DNA of 43,018 nucleotides from Halomarina rubra. Its GTDB lineage: Archaea > Halobacteriota > Halobacteria > Halobacteriales > Haloarculaceae. Shown here piece after piece: positions 16,452 through 24,801 of the stretch. The stretch lies in NCBI RefSeq assembly GCF_023699475.1, contig NZ_JALXFV010000001.1, positions 84,491 to 127,508 of the forward strand, read 5' to 3'. Positions within the stretch are counted from its first letter, which is position 1. Each line of letters opens with the position of its first letter. The notes beneath the pieces were generated by a model, which made no database searches, had not been told where the DNA came from, and saw nothing but the letters and a program-made list of their open reading frames with translations. The position numbers were made by a program, and so were the translations under genes.

Positions 16452-17486
16452 ATGGGAGCGCTGGTCCAACGGTTCGGAGGTGTCGTCGGCCCGAGACGGG
16501 TCGCAGCAGTCGGTGGTGTCGCGCTGGCGGCCGTCGTGGTCGCTGTCGCCGGTCCGTTCTCGCTCCCGCCGGGTGTCGACGCCCGGACCGTCGGGCTGAT
16601 GCTCGGTCTGGCGTTCGTCGCGCTGACGTGTCGCGGTATCGCGCTCCGGGGCGTCCTCGACATCCTCGGGACGCGCGTCGGCCGCCTCCGGGCGGTGGGG
16701 CTGTTCTTCGCGACGACGTTCGTCGGCTGCCTCGCCCCGTTCGGGAAGGCCGCCGCCGGCCCCGTCAGCGGCCTGCTGGTCTCCTCGGCGACCGACACGG
16801 AGTACGAACAGAGTCTCGCGGCCGTCGTCACCGTCGACGCCGTCGTCAGCGCGGTCGGCCTCGGGTTGGCGCTCGCCGGCCTCGGCGGGTCGACCCGCCC
16901 CGATTCGAGCGCCCTGCTGGCGCTGCCGGTGCTGGCCGTCCTCGGCGTCCTCGCGTGGCGCTTCCGGGACCGACTCGTCGGCGCGGCCGGTCGGGTCGTC
17001 GCCGTCCCCGTCCGACTGGTCTGTCGGGTCCTCCCCTCGAAGACGCCCCCCTCGACGGAGAGCGTCACCGAACGCGTCGAACGGGTCGTCGCGTCGGTCG
17101 AACTCGTCGCCCGCTCGCCTCGGCGACTCGCGGGCGTCGTCGCCATCGTCGCGCTCGGGCAGGTCGCCGCCGCCGCCTGCCTCTGGCTGGCGCTCGACGC
17201 CGTCGGCTCGGCGGTGTCGTTCCCGCTCGTCCTCGGCGTCCTCCCGCTCGCGGGCGTCGGGACGCTCGTCCCCTCGCCCGGCGGCGCGGCGGGCGTCGAA
17301 GCCGCCCTCGTCGGCCTGCTCGTCTCGTTCGCGGGCGTGGCGGTCCCGCCCGCCTCCGCCGCCGTGCTGCTCTACCGGACGGCGACGTTCTGGGCACCGC
17401 TGCCCGTCGGCGGCCTCTCGACGCTCGCGCTGGGCGGCCGCGAGGCCATCAGCGCCGCTCGTTCCACGGCCGACGGCGTCGCCTGA
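16452..17486 (+). CDS. Flippase-like (UPF0104/LPG synthase TM) membrane protein
   Basis: The 344-residue protein is hydrophobic throughout with about eight predicted helices, and shows the lysylphosphatidylglycerol-synthase transmembrane/TIGR00374 pattern: FFATTFVGCLAPFGKAAAGP in the second third and SPGGAAGVEAALVGLL near the C-terminus, followed by LYRTATFWAPLPVG. Family members are thought to move or modify lipid-linked molecules; archaeal substrates are unknown. No aminoacyl-transfer domain is fused. It follows the YdjM-like gene after 72 bases. Confidence 0.85.
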   Translation: MGALVQRFGGVVGPRRVAAVGGVALAAVVVAVAGPFSLPPGVDARTVGLMLGLAFVALTCRGIALRGVLDILGTRVGRLRAVGLFFATTFVGCLAPFGKAAAGPVSGLLVSSATDTEYEQSLAAVVTVDAVVSAVGLGLALAGLGGSTRPDSSALLALPVLAVLGVLAWRFRDRLVGAAGRVVAVPVRLVCRVLPSKTPPSTESVTERVERVVASVELVARSPRRLAGVVAIVALGQVAAAACLWLALDAVGSAVSFPLVLGVLPLAGVGTLVPSPGGAAGVEAALVGLLVSFAGVAVPPASAAVLLYRTATFWAPLPVGGLSTLALGGREAISAARSTADGVA

Positions 17487-17634
17487 CCGGCCCCGCTCCC
17501 GGTGCGACCGCTCGCCCGGAGACGGCACCCCTCTAGTACGCCCGTCGCTCACAACCCGCACCTTCTCGCGGCCGACGACCGACGTGGGTCGCCATGAACG
17601 GACGACCGACCGTCTCGCCGGACGGTGACCGACG

Positions 17635-18120
17635 GTGACCCGACGCGCCATCCTCGCCGCCGGGGTGTTCGGCTTCGGGTTCAGCGGACTGATCGACGTG
17701 CTGATTCTCCACCACGTCCTCCAGTGGCACCACCTCGTCTCGGGGGTCTACCCCACGAGCACGGTGAGTGGACTCCGGACGAACGTCCGCGCGGACGGAC
17801 TGTTCTCGCTCGGGATGGTGGCTATCGCGGGGGTGGGTGCGGGCCTCCTCTGGCGGGCCGAACGCCGGGCGACGGCCCCGCTCCCGGTGCGACCGCTCGC
17901 CGGGGCTGCACTGATGGGGCTGGGGGCGTTCGACGTGTTCGACGCCGTCGTCGACCACGCCCTCCTGGGGCTCCACCGGCCGGTGGGCGCGGGTGGCAGT
18001 CCCCTCTCGCTCGGCGGCCAGTACAACCCGCACTGGGTCGTCGTCAGCCTCCTGTTCGTCGTCGCCGGCTACTACGTCTACCGGACGGGACGGCGCGACC
18101 CCCGGGGTGAGTCCGCGTGA
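17635..18120 (+). CDS. DUF2243 membrane protein
   Basis: The 161-residue protein has four hydrophobic segments and the DUF2243 signature GFSGLIDVLILHHVLQWHH near the N-terminus, with further His in DAVVDHALLGLHR and QYNPHW. The conserved His residues suggest metal or haem binding in the membrane, but no function is known. The start is GTG 17635; no in-frame ATG precedes it. Its last codons overlap the GTG start of the next small gene, so the two are almost certainly translated together. Confidence 0.87.
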   Translation: MTRRAILAAGVFGFGFSGLIDVLILHHVLQWHHLVSGVYPTSTVSGLRTNVRADGLFSLGMVAIAGVGAGLLWRAERRATAPLPVRPLAGAALMGLGAFDVFDAVVDHALLGLHRPVGAGGSPLSLGGQYNPHWVVVSLLFVVAGYYVYRTGRRDPRGESA

Positions 18121-18335
18121 GCGCCCCCGCATCGGCACTCCCGGCGGAACCGTCTCTGGTCACGCCGCTCCTCGCCGCGTGGCTCGGTGCCCGGCTCCCG
18201 GTCGGTCCGCTGCACGGGGCCGCGTCCTCGACTCCGGTTCCCCACTGGGTAGTCCTGTTGTTGGCCGTGCCGGCGCTCTGGCTCGCCGTCGCCGTGCTCG
18301 TGGTGGTCGCAGACCGCGCGTTGGCGGCCGTCTGA
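18117..18335 (+). CDS. Small membrane protein coupled to DUF2243
   Basis: The 72-residue product starts with GTG 18117, overlapping the DUF2243 stop in the sequence GTGA. It has two hydrophobic segments (about 15-27 weak, 44-68 strong). I do not recognise a family. The overlap, the codon bias of the neighbours and the absence of a longer alternative frame support it as a real gene. Its likely role is as a partner of the DUF2243 protein. Confidence 0.65.
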   Translation: MSAPASALPAEPSLVTPLLAAWLGARLPVGPLHGAASSTPVPHWVVLLLAVPALWLAVAVLVVVADRALAAV

Positions 18336-18373
18336 GCCGTCGTCCTCGAACGGTGTCGCCAGCGTGCTGTCGG

Positions 18374-19171
18374 TCAGTACGCGTGGCGGTGCCACCCGCC
18401 GTCGACGGGGAGCGTCGTGCCCGTGACGAACTCGGCGGCCGGCGAGGAGAGGTACGCCACCGCCTTCCCGAACGACGCCGGCGTCCCGAGGCTGTCGAGC
18501 GGGAGTTCGTCGGTCCGCTGGCGCTCGGCTTCGGCCTCGGTGATGCCCTCGCGTTCGGCGCGGGCGGCGAGTTTCTGCTCGATACGGTCGGTCACGACTC
18601 CCCGCGGCGAGACGCAGTTGACGCGGACGCCGTCCGCGCCGTACTCCTCGGCGAGCACCTTCGAGAGGCCGTAGATGCCCGGTCGGAACACGTTCCCGAG
18701 CGCGCCGCGAGCCGAGGGTTCGAGCGCCGACGCCGCGACGAGGTGGGTGATGGCCCCACCGCCGTCACGGAGCGCCGGCAGTGCGGTCTCGCAGGCGAGG
18801 ACGGTGCTCCGCAGGACGTGGTGGTACGCGTCGTCGAAGTCGGCCATCGACAGCCCCGAGAACGGTGTCGTGTCTGGGCCGCCGTGGTTCGTCACGAGCA
18901 CGTCGAGACCGCCGAGTCGCTCGACTGCGGTCTCGGTCGCCGTCCGGACGGACTCGGCGTCACCCAGATCACAGACGACGCTGTCGACGGCGTCCGGGGA
19001 GCAGTCGGTCGCCGCCCGAATCTCGGCCGTCGCCTCGTCGAGTCGCTCGGCGCTCCGCGAGGAGACGACGACGTGCGCACCCTCCCGGACGAGTTCCTCG
19101 GCGACGGCCCGGCCGAGGCCGCTGCTGGCTGCCATCACGTACGCCCGCGTTCCGTCGAGTCGGAGGTCCAT
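18374..19171 (-). CDS. Short-chain dehydrogenase/reductase
   Basis: The 265-residue SDR protein has a cofactor loop AASSGLG (14-20) in place of the usual TGxxxGxG, the NNAG-equivalent TNHGG, an active-site Ser in the AASALE stretch, and Y-x-x-x-K in GIYGLSK, followed by VNCVSPRGV. The altered glycine loop is known from 3-oxoacyl reductase-like SDRs with an AAS variant, so activity is likely. The C-terminal VTGTTLPVDGGWHRHAY is typical. Substrate unknown. ATG 19171 was chosen over the upstream in-frame Met at 19282 because the SDR fold begins there. Confidence 0.88.
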   Translation of the reverse strand: MDLRLDGTRAYVMAASSGLGRAVAEELVREGAHVVVSSRSAERLDEATAEIRAATDCSPDAVDSVVCDLGDAESVRTATETAVERLGGLDVLVTNHGGPDTTPFSGLSMADFDDAYHHVLRSTVLACETALPALRDGGGAITHLVAASALEPSARGALGNVFRPGIYGLSKVLAEEYGADGVRVNCVSPRGVVTDRIEQKLAARAEREGITEAEAERQRTDELPLDSLGTPASFGKAVAYLSSPAAEFVTGTTLPVDGGWHRHAY

Positions 19172-19262
19172 ACGACCGGTCTCGCGACGGGTCGTGTAGG
19201 CGTTTCCGTTCGTCCGTCGTCGATGAGAATCACTAAACCGCGGGATTCGCTCTAGTCGACAG

Positions 19263-19460
19263 ATGAGCAACCCCCTCCACAACCCCGTCGTCCGCTACGG
19301 GATGGGCGCGAGCAGCGCCGCCGTCCTCCTGATCGCCGCGTTCGTCTTCGTCGACGACGGGACGATGCGCTACCTGCTCGCGGGTCTGGCCGCGGTCGAA
19401 CTCGTGGTCGTCCCGCAGTTCCTCAAGTACGCCGCGAACCAGGAGACCGACGTCGCCTGA
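19263..19460 (+). CDS. Small two-helix membrane protein
   Basis: The 65-residue protein MSNPLHNPVVRYG has two hydrophobic segments (about 15-30 and 37-53) joined by a short acidic turn. It is divergent from one SDR gene and convergent with the other, with a 31-base gap at its 3' end. I do not recognise a family with known function; such short proteins are common in haloarchaeal chromosomes. Confidence 0.7.
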   Translation: MSNPLHNPVVRYGMGASSAAVLLIAAFVFVDDGTMRYLLAGLAAVELVVVPQFLKYAANQETDVA

Positions 19461-19491
19461 GTCGCGCTTCGGAGGCGGTCCAGCGGCCGTC

Positions 19492-20229
19492 TCAGACCTC
19501 CTCGGGGAGCCACCCGCCGTCGACCTCGACGTTCTCCCCGGAGATGTAGGCGCTGCCGTCGTCGACGAAGAAACGCATCGCCTGCGCGAGGTCGTCGTAG
19601 CGCGCCCACCGACCTCGGGGGGCGTCGTCGGGGAACTCGTCGGAGTTCTCGATGACGTACGGCGAGACGGCGTTGACGGTGACGCCGTCGTCCTGGGTGT
19701 CGGCGGCGAGCATCCGCGTGAACATCAACACGCCCGCCTTCGCGACGAAGTACGGGAAGTTCGTCGAGGAGACGAGACCCTTCTCCGCGGAGGCGTAGCC
19801 GACGTTGACGATGCGGCCCCACCCCGCCTCGCGCATCGGCCCGAGCGCCCGCTTCGAGCAGAGGACGGTGCCGTAGAAGTTCGTCTCGACGACGGTCTGC
19901 CAGTGGTCCCACTCGATGTCTTCCCAGTGGGTCGGCGCGAACGCCCCGACGTTGTTGACCAGCACGTCGACGCTCCCGAGGTCGGCCTCGACGGCGTCGA
20001 ACAGCGCGTCGACGCCGTCGGGGTCGGTGACGTCGCCGCTGACGACGGTGGTGTCGACGCCGTGGTCCGCGACGGTGTCGGCGACCTCGCGGGCCGCCTC
20101 GTCGCTCGTGTTGTAGTGGACGGCGACGTCCGCGCCACACGCCGCCAGCGACTCCGTCAGCGCCGCGCCGAGGCCCTTCGCGCTCCCCGTGACGAGCGCC
20201 ACGCGCCCGTCGAGGTCCGGTGATAGCAT
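19492..20229 (-). CDS. Short-chain dehydrogenase/reductase (FabG-like)
   Basis: The 245-residue SDR has an intact cofactor motif TGSAKGLG, NNVGAF, the active-site Ser in VNVGYASAEKG, Tyr-Lys in YFVAK, and a C-terminal GENVEVDGGW. It resembles FabG-type 3-oxoacyl or pteridine reductases; the substrate cannot be read from the sequence. HYNTSDEAA after the second strand, with no acidic residue at its end, suggests NADP preference, which is an inference. It is divergent from the ROK kinase, with which it shares a 181-base promoter region. Confidence 0.88.
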   Translation of the reverse strand: MLSPDLDGRVALVTGSAKGLGAALTESLAACGADVAVHYNTSDEAAREVADTVADHGVDTTVVSGDVTDPDGVDALFDAVEADLGSVDVLVNNVGAFAPTHWEDIEWDHWQTVVETNFYGTVLCSKRALGPMREAGWGRIVNVGYASAEKGLVSSTNFPYFVAKAGVLMFTRMLAADTQDDGVTVNAVSPYVIENSDEFPDDAPRGRWARYDDLAQAMRFFVDDGSAYISGENVEVDGGWLPEEV

Positions 20230-20378
20230 GACGTGTCAGTGGACCGCCCCGGACAAAGCGACGCGGGTTGCGGACACGGCGGCGAGGCGTGTCGCGGGCA
20301 CACGGGAGCCACGTGGGGTCGCGAACGGACCGTGCACCGCTCGAAGTTTTAATCCGGGTCCGAGGTAATGTGTGGAGG

Positions 20379-20385
20379 ATTTAAC
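20379..20385 (+). promoter_or_regulatory. Putative TATA box of the ROK kinase gene
   Basis: ATTTAAC lies 26-32 bases before ATG 20411. A second AT-rich box, GTTTTAATCC at 20345-20354, could belong to an alternative start or a regulator site. Confidence 0.45.
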
Positions 20386-20410
20386 TGTCGTGACGTCGGT
20401 GGTAGAGCCA

Positions 20411-21376
20411 ATGGCCTACTACGTGGGCGTCGACCTGGGGGCGACCAACGTTCGAAGCGTCGTCGCCGACGCCCGAGGCGAGGTCGTCGGTCGGGCGCGG
20501 GGGTCGACACCCACCGGACCGACGGGTATCGCGGTCACGGAGGCGGTCCTCGACACCGTCAGAGCGGCGTGTGCGGACGCGGACGTCAAACCCCACCGGG
20601 TGACGGCCGCGGGCATCGGCTCGTTCGGACCGCTCGACCTCGCCGCTGGAACCGTCGAACAGCCGGCGAACCTGCCCGACGCCATCGAACTCATCCCGCT
20701 GACCGGCCCGGTGGAGAACCTCATCGACAGCGAGGAGGTGTACCTGCACAACGACACCATCGCGGGGCTCATCGGCGAGCGGTTCTACGGCCCGCGCACC
20801 CCCGACGACGTGGTCTACCTCACGATGTCGACGGGTATCGGCGCGGGCGTCGCCGTCGACGGCAACGTCCTGAAAGGGTGGGACGGCAACGCCGGCGAGG
20901 TCGGCCACATGACGCTCGACCCCCACGGCAACATGACCTGTGGCTGTGGCTCACCGGGCCACTGGGAGGCGTACTGCTCGGGGGACAACATCCCGCGGTA
21001 CGCCCGGCACCTCGCCGAACGCGACGGGGTCTCGACGGACCTCCCGCTGGCCGACCTCCAGGCCGCGGACGTGTTCGAGGCCGCCGCCGACCCGCTGGCG
21101 GCCCACACGCTCGACCGGGTCGCCGACTGGAACACGCTCGGGATGGCGAACCTCTGTCACGCCTACGCGCCCATCGTGGTGTACGTCGGCGGGTCCGTCG
21201 CGCTCCACAACCCCGACACCGTCCTCGACCCCATCCGCGAGCGCCTCGCGGACCACCTGCTCGTCAACGTCCCCGACGTCGAACTGACGACGCTGGGCGA
21301 CGAGGTGGTCGTCAAGGGCGCGCTCGCCAGCGCCCTCACCGGCGGGACGGGCGAGCGCGCCGCCGGCCGGTCGTGA
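20411..21376 (+). CDS. ROK family sugar kinase (glucokinase-like)
   Basis: The 321-residue protein is an ROK kinase. The phosphate loop DLGATNVRS (residues 8-16) and catalytic Asp in LHNDTIAG (D115) are present, and the zinc region runs from H166 (GEVGHMTLD) through CGCGSPGHWEAYCSG. In most ROK proteins the last ligand is Cys; here it is H184, preceded by C177 and C179. The likely reaction is ATP-dependent phosphorylation of glucose or a related sugar. There is no N-terminal helix-turn-helix, so it is a kinase and not a repressor. The start ATG 20411 matches the family; the upstream in-frame ATG 20372 would place the TATA box inside the gene. Confidence 0.87.
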   Translation: MAYYVGVDLGATNVRSVVADARGEVVGRARGSTPTGPTGIAVTEAVLDTVRAACADADVKPHRVTAAGIGSFGPLDLAAGTVEQPANLPDAIELIPLTGPVENLIDSEEVYLHNDTIAGLIGERFYGPRTPDDVVYLTMSTGIGAGVAVDGNVLKGWDGNAGEVGHMTLDPHGNMTCGCGSPGHWEAYCSGDNIPRYARHLAERDGVSTDLPLADLQAADVFEAAADPLAAHTLDRVADWNTLGMANLCHAYAPIVVYVGGSVALHNPDTVLDPIRERLADHLLVNVPDVELTTLGDEVVVKGALASALTGGTGERAAGRS

Positions 21377-21424
21377 CAGTCGCCGAACCGTAAGTCATAC
21401 CGGGAGCGCTCGCCGAGTCCTCAC

Positions 21425-22942
21425 ATGGAGTCCCCCGAACTCGGTCGCCGCCGCGTCCTCCAGTCGCTCGGTGCGGCCGCGACGCTCCCCGCGCTCTCCC
21501 GTATCGCCGGTGCCCGGTCGACCACCCAGGACGAGTACGGCCCGCTCGGACGCGTCGAGGTCCCCGGAACCACCGAGGCCATCGTCTCCGGCGACGTCGT
21601 CTACCTCGCGACGACCACCGGGTTCGCCACCGTCGACGTGAGCGACCCCGCGAACCCGACCGTACTCGCCGAGGAACGCGACCTGCTGGCCGACCACGAG
21701 AACGGCCCGATGCGCCAGATTTACGACGTGAAGGTCGACGGCGAGCAGTTGCTCGTCGCCGGCCCCGCCAACACCCAGCAGGGTGTCGTCAACGCGCTCG
21801 TGCTCTACGACGTCTCTGACCCCGCCAGCCCCGAACAGGTGACCGTCTACGAGACCGAGTCCGCGAACCACAACGTCTTCTTCACCGACGGCGTCGCCTA
21901 CCGGCCGAACAACTTCGCCCGCGGCCAGGCGAGCAACCCGGTGGTGATGATCGACGTCGAGGCCGGCGAGGAACTCGGCCGCTGGTCGCCCGCCGACGAG
22001 AACGAGGCGTGGGGCGAGGTGCCGCCGTACTTCCACGTCCTCCACGACATGTACGTCCAGGACGGCGTCGCGTACCTCGCGTACTGGGACGCCGGGACGT
22101 GGCTGCTCGACGTGAGCGACCCCGCCTCGCCGTCGGTCGTCGCTCACGTCCGTGGTCGGCCGCCCGAGGAACTCGCCAACGCCGGGCAGGGCGAGTACAC
22201 CCAGCCGCCGGGCAACGACCACTACGTCGCCGTGAACGAGGACGCCTCGCTGCTCGGCGTCGGCGCGGAGTCGTGGGACAGCGAGGCCGACGCCGACAGC
22301 GACGGTCCGAGCGGTATCGAACTGTTCGACATCTCGGACCCCGCGAACCCCGAGAGCCTGTCGACCATCACGCCGCCGCCGACGCCCGACCCGACGTACG
22401 GCGGCGTCTGGACCACCTCGCACAACTTCGAGTTCTCGAACGGTCGGCTCTACACCTCCTGGTATCAGGGCGGCGTGAAGGTGTTCGACCTCTCCGACCC
22501 CGCCAGCCCCGGCGTCCTCCGGGAGTGGGCCGACCGGGAGAACGCGAGTTTCTGGACCGCACAGGTGCTCACGCCGGGCGAGACGTTCGTCGCGAGTTCC
22601 GAGGACCACAACGGCGAGGGGTTCTTCGGCGGGCTGATGGTGTTCCCCGACGCGCCGCTCGACGAGCGCTCGACGCGCACCCAGACGCCGACGCCGACCG
22701 ACACGCCCGTCGACACGGGCGGAAACGGCACGGGGACCGGCGACGGGTCCGGCGGAAGTTCGCCGAGTTCGCCGACGACCAGCGGCAGCGAGGCCTCCAG
22801 CGTTCCGGCTACCGACGCGACGACCGCCGACCCCACCGAAGACTCCTCGGGCACCGGTCCCGGCTTCGGCGTCGCCGCGGGCGTCGCCGGGACGGGCCTC
22901 GCCGCGTGGCGACTGCTCCGGAACCGGGAGGACTCGGAGTAA
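21425..22942 (+). CDS. Tat-exported LVIVD-repeat protein with PGF-CTERM-like tail
   Basis: The 505-residue protein has a twin-arginine signal (GRRRVLQSLGAAAT, residues 7-20), five LVIVD-type repeats marked by DVSDPANP, DVSDPASP, DVSDPASP, DISDPANP and DLSDPASP (about residues 71, 129, 229, 302, 355), and a Thr/Ser/Gly spacer (about 415-475) that is probably glycosylated. The C-terminus, GPGFGVAAGVAGTGLAAW then RLLRNRE, has the Pro-Gly-Phe, hydrophobic helix and basic end of a PGF-CTERM signal, which archaeosortase ArtA processes to lipid-anchor surface proteins. The repeats probably form a beta-propeller on the cell surface. It lies 48 bases after the ROK kinase gene. Substrate unknown. Confidence 0.86.
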   Translation: MESPELGRRRVLQSLGAAATLPALSRIAGARSTTQDEYGPLGRVEVPGTTEAIVSGDVVYLATTTGFATVDVSDPANPTVLAEERDLLADHENGPMRQIYDVKVDGEQLLVAGPANTQQGVVNALVLYDVSDPASPEQVTVYETESANHNVFFTDGVAYRPNNFARGQASNPVVMIDVEAGEELGRWSPADENEAWGEVPPYFHVLHDMYVQDGVAYLAYWDAGTWLLDVSDPASPSVVAHVRGRPPEELANAGQGEYTQPPGNDHYVAVNEDASLLGVGAESWDSEADADSDGPSGIELFDISDPANPESLSTITPPPTPDPTYGGVWTTSHNFEFSNGRLYTSWYQGGVKVFDLSDPASPGVLREWADRENASFWTAQVLTPGETFVASSEDHNGEGFFGGLMVFPDAPLDERSTRTQTPTPTDTPVDTGGNGTGTGDGSGGSSPSSPTTSGSEASSVPATDATTADPTEDSSGTGPGFGVAAGVAGTGLAAWRLLRNREDSE

Positions 22943-22951
22943 CGACGCCGA

Positions 22952-24343
22952 CTACCGGAGCGCGTTTTCGACGGCGCTCGCCACCGCTCGCGCCTTCTCG
23001 GCGAGCGGTTCGGGTACCTCGCCCGCGGCGACCGCCTCGTCCAACTCGTCGTCGTCGACGCGCTCGACGCGACCGTCGGCGTGTTTCACCACGTCGACGT
23101 GGAGGTCGACGTACCGCGCCACGTCCGGGAACAACTCGACCGGCGTACAGACGTTGACGTACGTCCCGCGGCGTTCGCCGTCGCTCCCGCGGTAGACGGT
23201 CGGGTACCACCAGCGCCCCTCTTTCAGCTTCGTGACGGCGACGTCGCCCGCCCGCCGTTCGACCTCCAGCGCGTCGTATCGGCCGCCGGGCGTCATCTCG
23301 CGTTCGAGCGTCACCGCCCCGGACGGGTCGTACTCGGTCACCTCGCCGCGTCCGAGGACGATGAGCCGTCCCGCGGGTTTGCCGTGGCCGAGCGCGAGCG
23401 TGTCGCCCGCCGTCGGTCCGAACTGTCGGGTGAGTGCACCGAACGGGAACTCGCCGCCGGTCTCTCCCGCGTCGCCACAGACCGCCTCCACGAAGTCGAC
23501 GGCGGCGCTGGCGGCGTTCGTCGCCGCCTTCGCGCGGTGGTGGCCGGCCATCGTCGGCGTCACCTCGCGTCGAATAGCGTCGAGTGCGAACCGCGTCTCG
23601 CGACCGAACCAGCACCAGGTCGTCGCCAGCCCGTCGGTCAGGCGGCCGGGATTACCGACCCCATCGTCGAGTGCGTCGAGGGCCGCCGCCCGCTCGTTGA
23701 GTCGGTCGACCGTCGCACCCAGCGTGTCGAGGTCGGCGTCGTCGGCCCGGCCGTCCCAGCGGAGCGCCCACCCCTCGCGAGGGTCCGTGGGGAGCAACGA
23801 GGCGAGTTCGACGCCGCCGGTCGTCGCGCCGCCACCGCTCGACCGGACGAGGCGGGCCAGCTCCGCATCGACCGAGAGGGTGGTCGTACAGCTCGGTCGG
23901 TCGTCGCTCCACGGGGCGGCGGCCTCGCGGACCTGCACCCGGAGCGTGTCGCCGGCTTCGACCTCGTCGTCGACCTGCGAGAAGTGGAGCCAGCCCTCGA
24001 CTCCGGCGTCGCTCCCTCCGAGGTCGAGCACCGCGCCACTGCGTTTCGTCTCCTCGACTCGCGCGTCGAACACCGCCCCGGTCGGAGCAGGGTCGCTCCA
24101 CGAGAGCGTGTCGATGCCGACCGACTCCAGGTGGTCGGTGACCGTCTCGACCGTCGCGCTCTCGCCGGCGACGCCGACGCCCTGTCTGTCGTCGGTCGTC
24201 TCGACGGTCGCCCGAGCGGGTGCGACCGGGAACGTCGCGTCGAAGCGCTCGCGGATGGGTTCCGAGGCCTGGACGACGCCCTCCTCCTCGTGGAGCAACT
24301 GGGTGAGCGCCGTCGTGTAGATGCCCCGGACGCGGACGCTCAT
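22952..24343 (-). CDS. FAU-1 RNA-binding protein, RNase E/G-like with DUF402
   Basis: The 463-residue protein matches archaeal FAU-1/AU-1, which has RNase E/G-related sequence and binds or cleaves AU-rich RNA and rRNA precursors in related archaea. An S1/OB-like region (about 90-145: FDARVEETKRSGAVLDLGG) is followed by a long helical middle and a C-terminal DUF402 domain (about 360-450: RYDALEVERRAGD, WYPTVYRG, VDLHVDVVKH). The start codon overlaps the stop of the upstream 124-residue gene in ATGA, so translation is probably coupled. It is convergent with the LVIVD gene with only 9 bases between. Confidence 0.9.
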   Translation of the reverse strand: MSVRVRGIYTTALTQLLHEEEGVVQASEPIRERFDATFPVAPARATVETTDDRQGVGVAGESATVETVTDHLESVGIDTLSWSDPAPTGAVFDARVEETKRSGAVLDLGGSDAGVEGWLHFSQVDDEVEAGDTLRVQVREAAAPWSDDRPSCTTTLSVDAELARLVRSSGGGATTGGVELASLLPTDPREGWALRWDGRADDADLDTLGATVDRLNERAAALDALDDGVGNPGRLTDGLATTWCWFGRETRFALDAIRREVTPTMAGHHRAKAATNAASAAVDFVEAVCGDAGETGGEFPFGALTRQFGPTAGDTLALGHGKPAGRLIVLGRGEVTEYDPSGAVTLEREMTPGGRYDALEVERRAGDVAVTKLKEGRWWYPTVYRGSDGERRGTYVNVCTPVELFPDVARYVDLHVDVVKHADGRVERVDDDELDEAVAAGEVPEPLAEKARAVASAVENALR

Positions 24344-24714
24344 AGCGCGTCGGGGTCGGCGGCGAACTTCGTCCGGCCGTTCACCGTCGGGCCGAGCGTC
24401 AGTTCGACGAGACCGTCGTCGAGCGGGCGACCACCCTCGATGGGGACGCCCCAGGTGTCGAACTTGAGGTACCCGCGGATGGCGTCGGCGTGGGTGTAGC
24501 AGTCGACGTGGTCGACGACGTGCTCGCTGACGCCGTCGGCGCTGTGAGCGAGGTCCATGTCCGAGTAGACGGTGTCGTGGGCCTCGAAGAACGCCACCAG
24601 CACGTCGGCGTCCTCGCGAGTGAACCGCTTGACGCGCTCGTCGGCGTCGCGGACCGCCTCGGTCGAGAGACCGACCTCGCGGAGCGCCCGTTGCGTTCGG
24701 CTGTCGAAGTGCAT
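24340..24714 (-). CDS. Conserved haloarchaeal protein coupled to FAU-1 (DUF7532-like)
   Basis: The 124-residue acidic protein (MHFDSRTQRALREVGL) has a helical N-terminal half and a C-terminal part rich in strands (GYLKFDTWGVPIEGGR, VELTLGPTVNGRTKF). HVVDHVDCYTH holds a cluster of His/Asp/Cys that may bind metal. I think it is the family called DUF7532 but am not sure. Its stop overlaps the FAU-1 start by four bases, the strongest sign of a functional link with that RNA-processing protein. A CTTTTC box about 26 bases upstream may be the promoter of both genes. Confidence 0.8.
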   Translation of the reverse strand: MHFDSRTQRALREVGLSTEAVRDADERVKRFTREDADVLVAFFEAHDTVYSDMDLAHSADGVSEHVVDHVDCYTHADAIRGYLKFDTWGVPIEGGRPLDDGLVELTLGPTVNGRTKFAADPDAL

Positions 24715-24801
24715 ACCGTCGCTTCGACAGGGCCGCTCGAAAAGCCACCGGAGACGCCCGCGAGGCGTAGAGTTAGAAGGGTGGACTCCTTTCGTTCACG
24801 T

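Noticed and set aside
23081-24499. 472-codon open frame on the plus strand
   Set aside because: Antisense shadow of FAU-1, with Arg-rich meaningless sequence.
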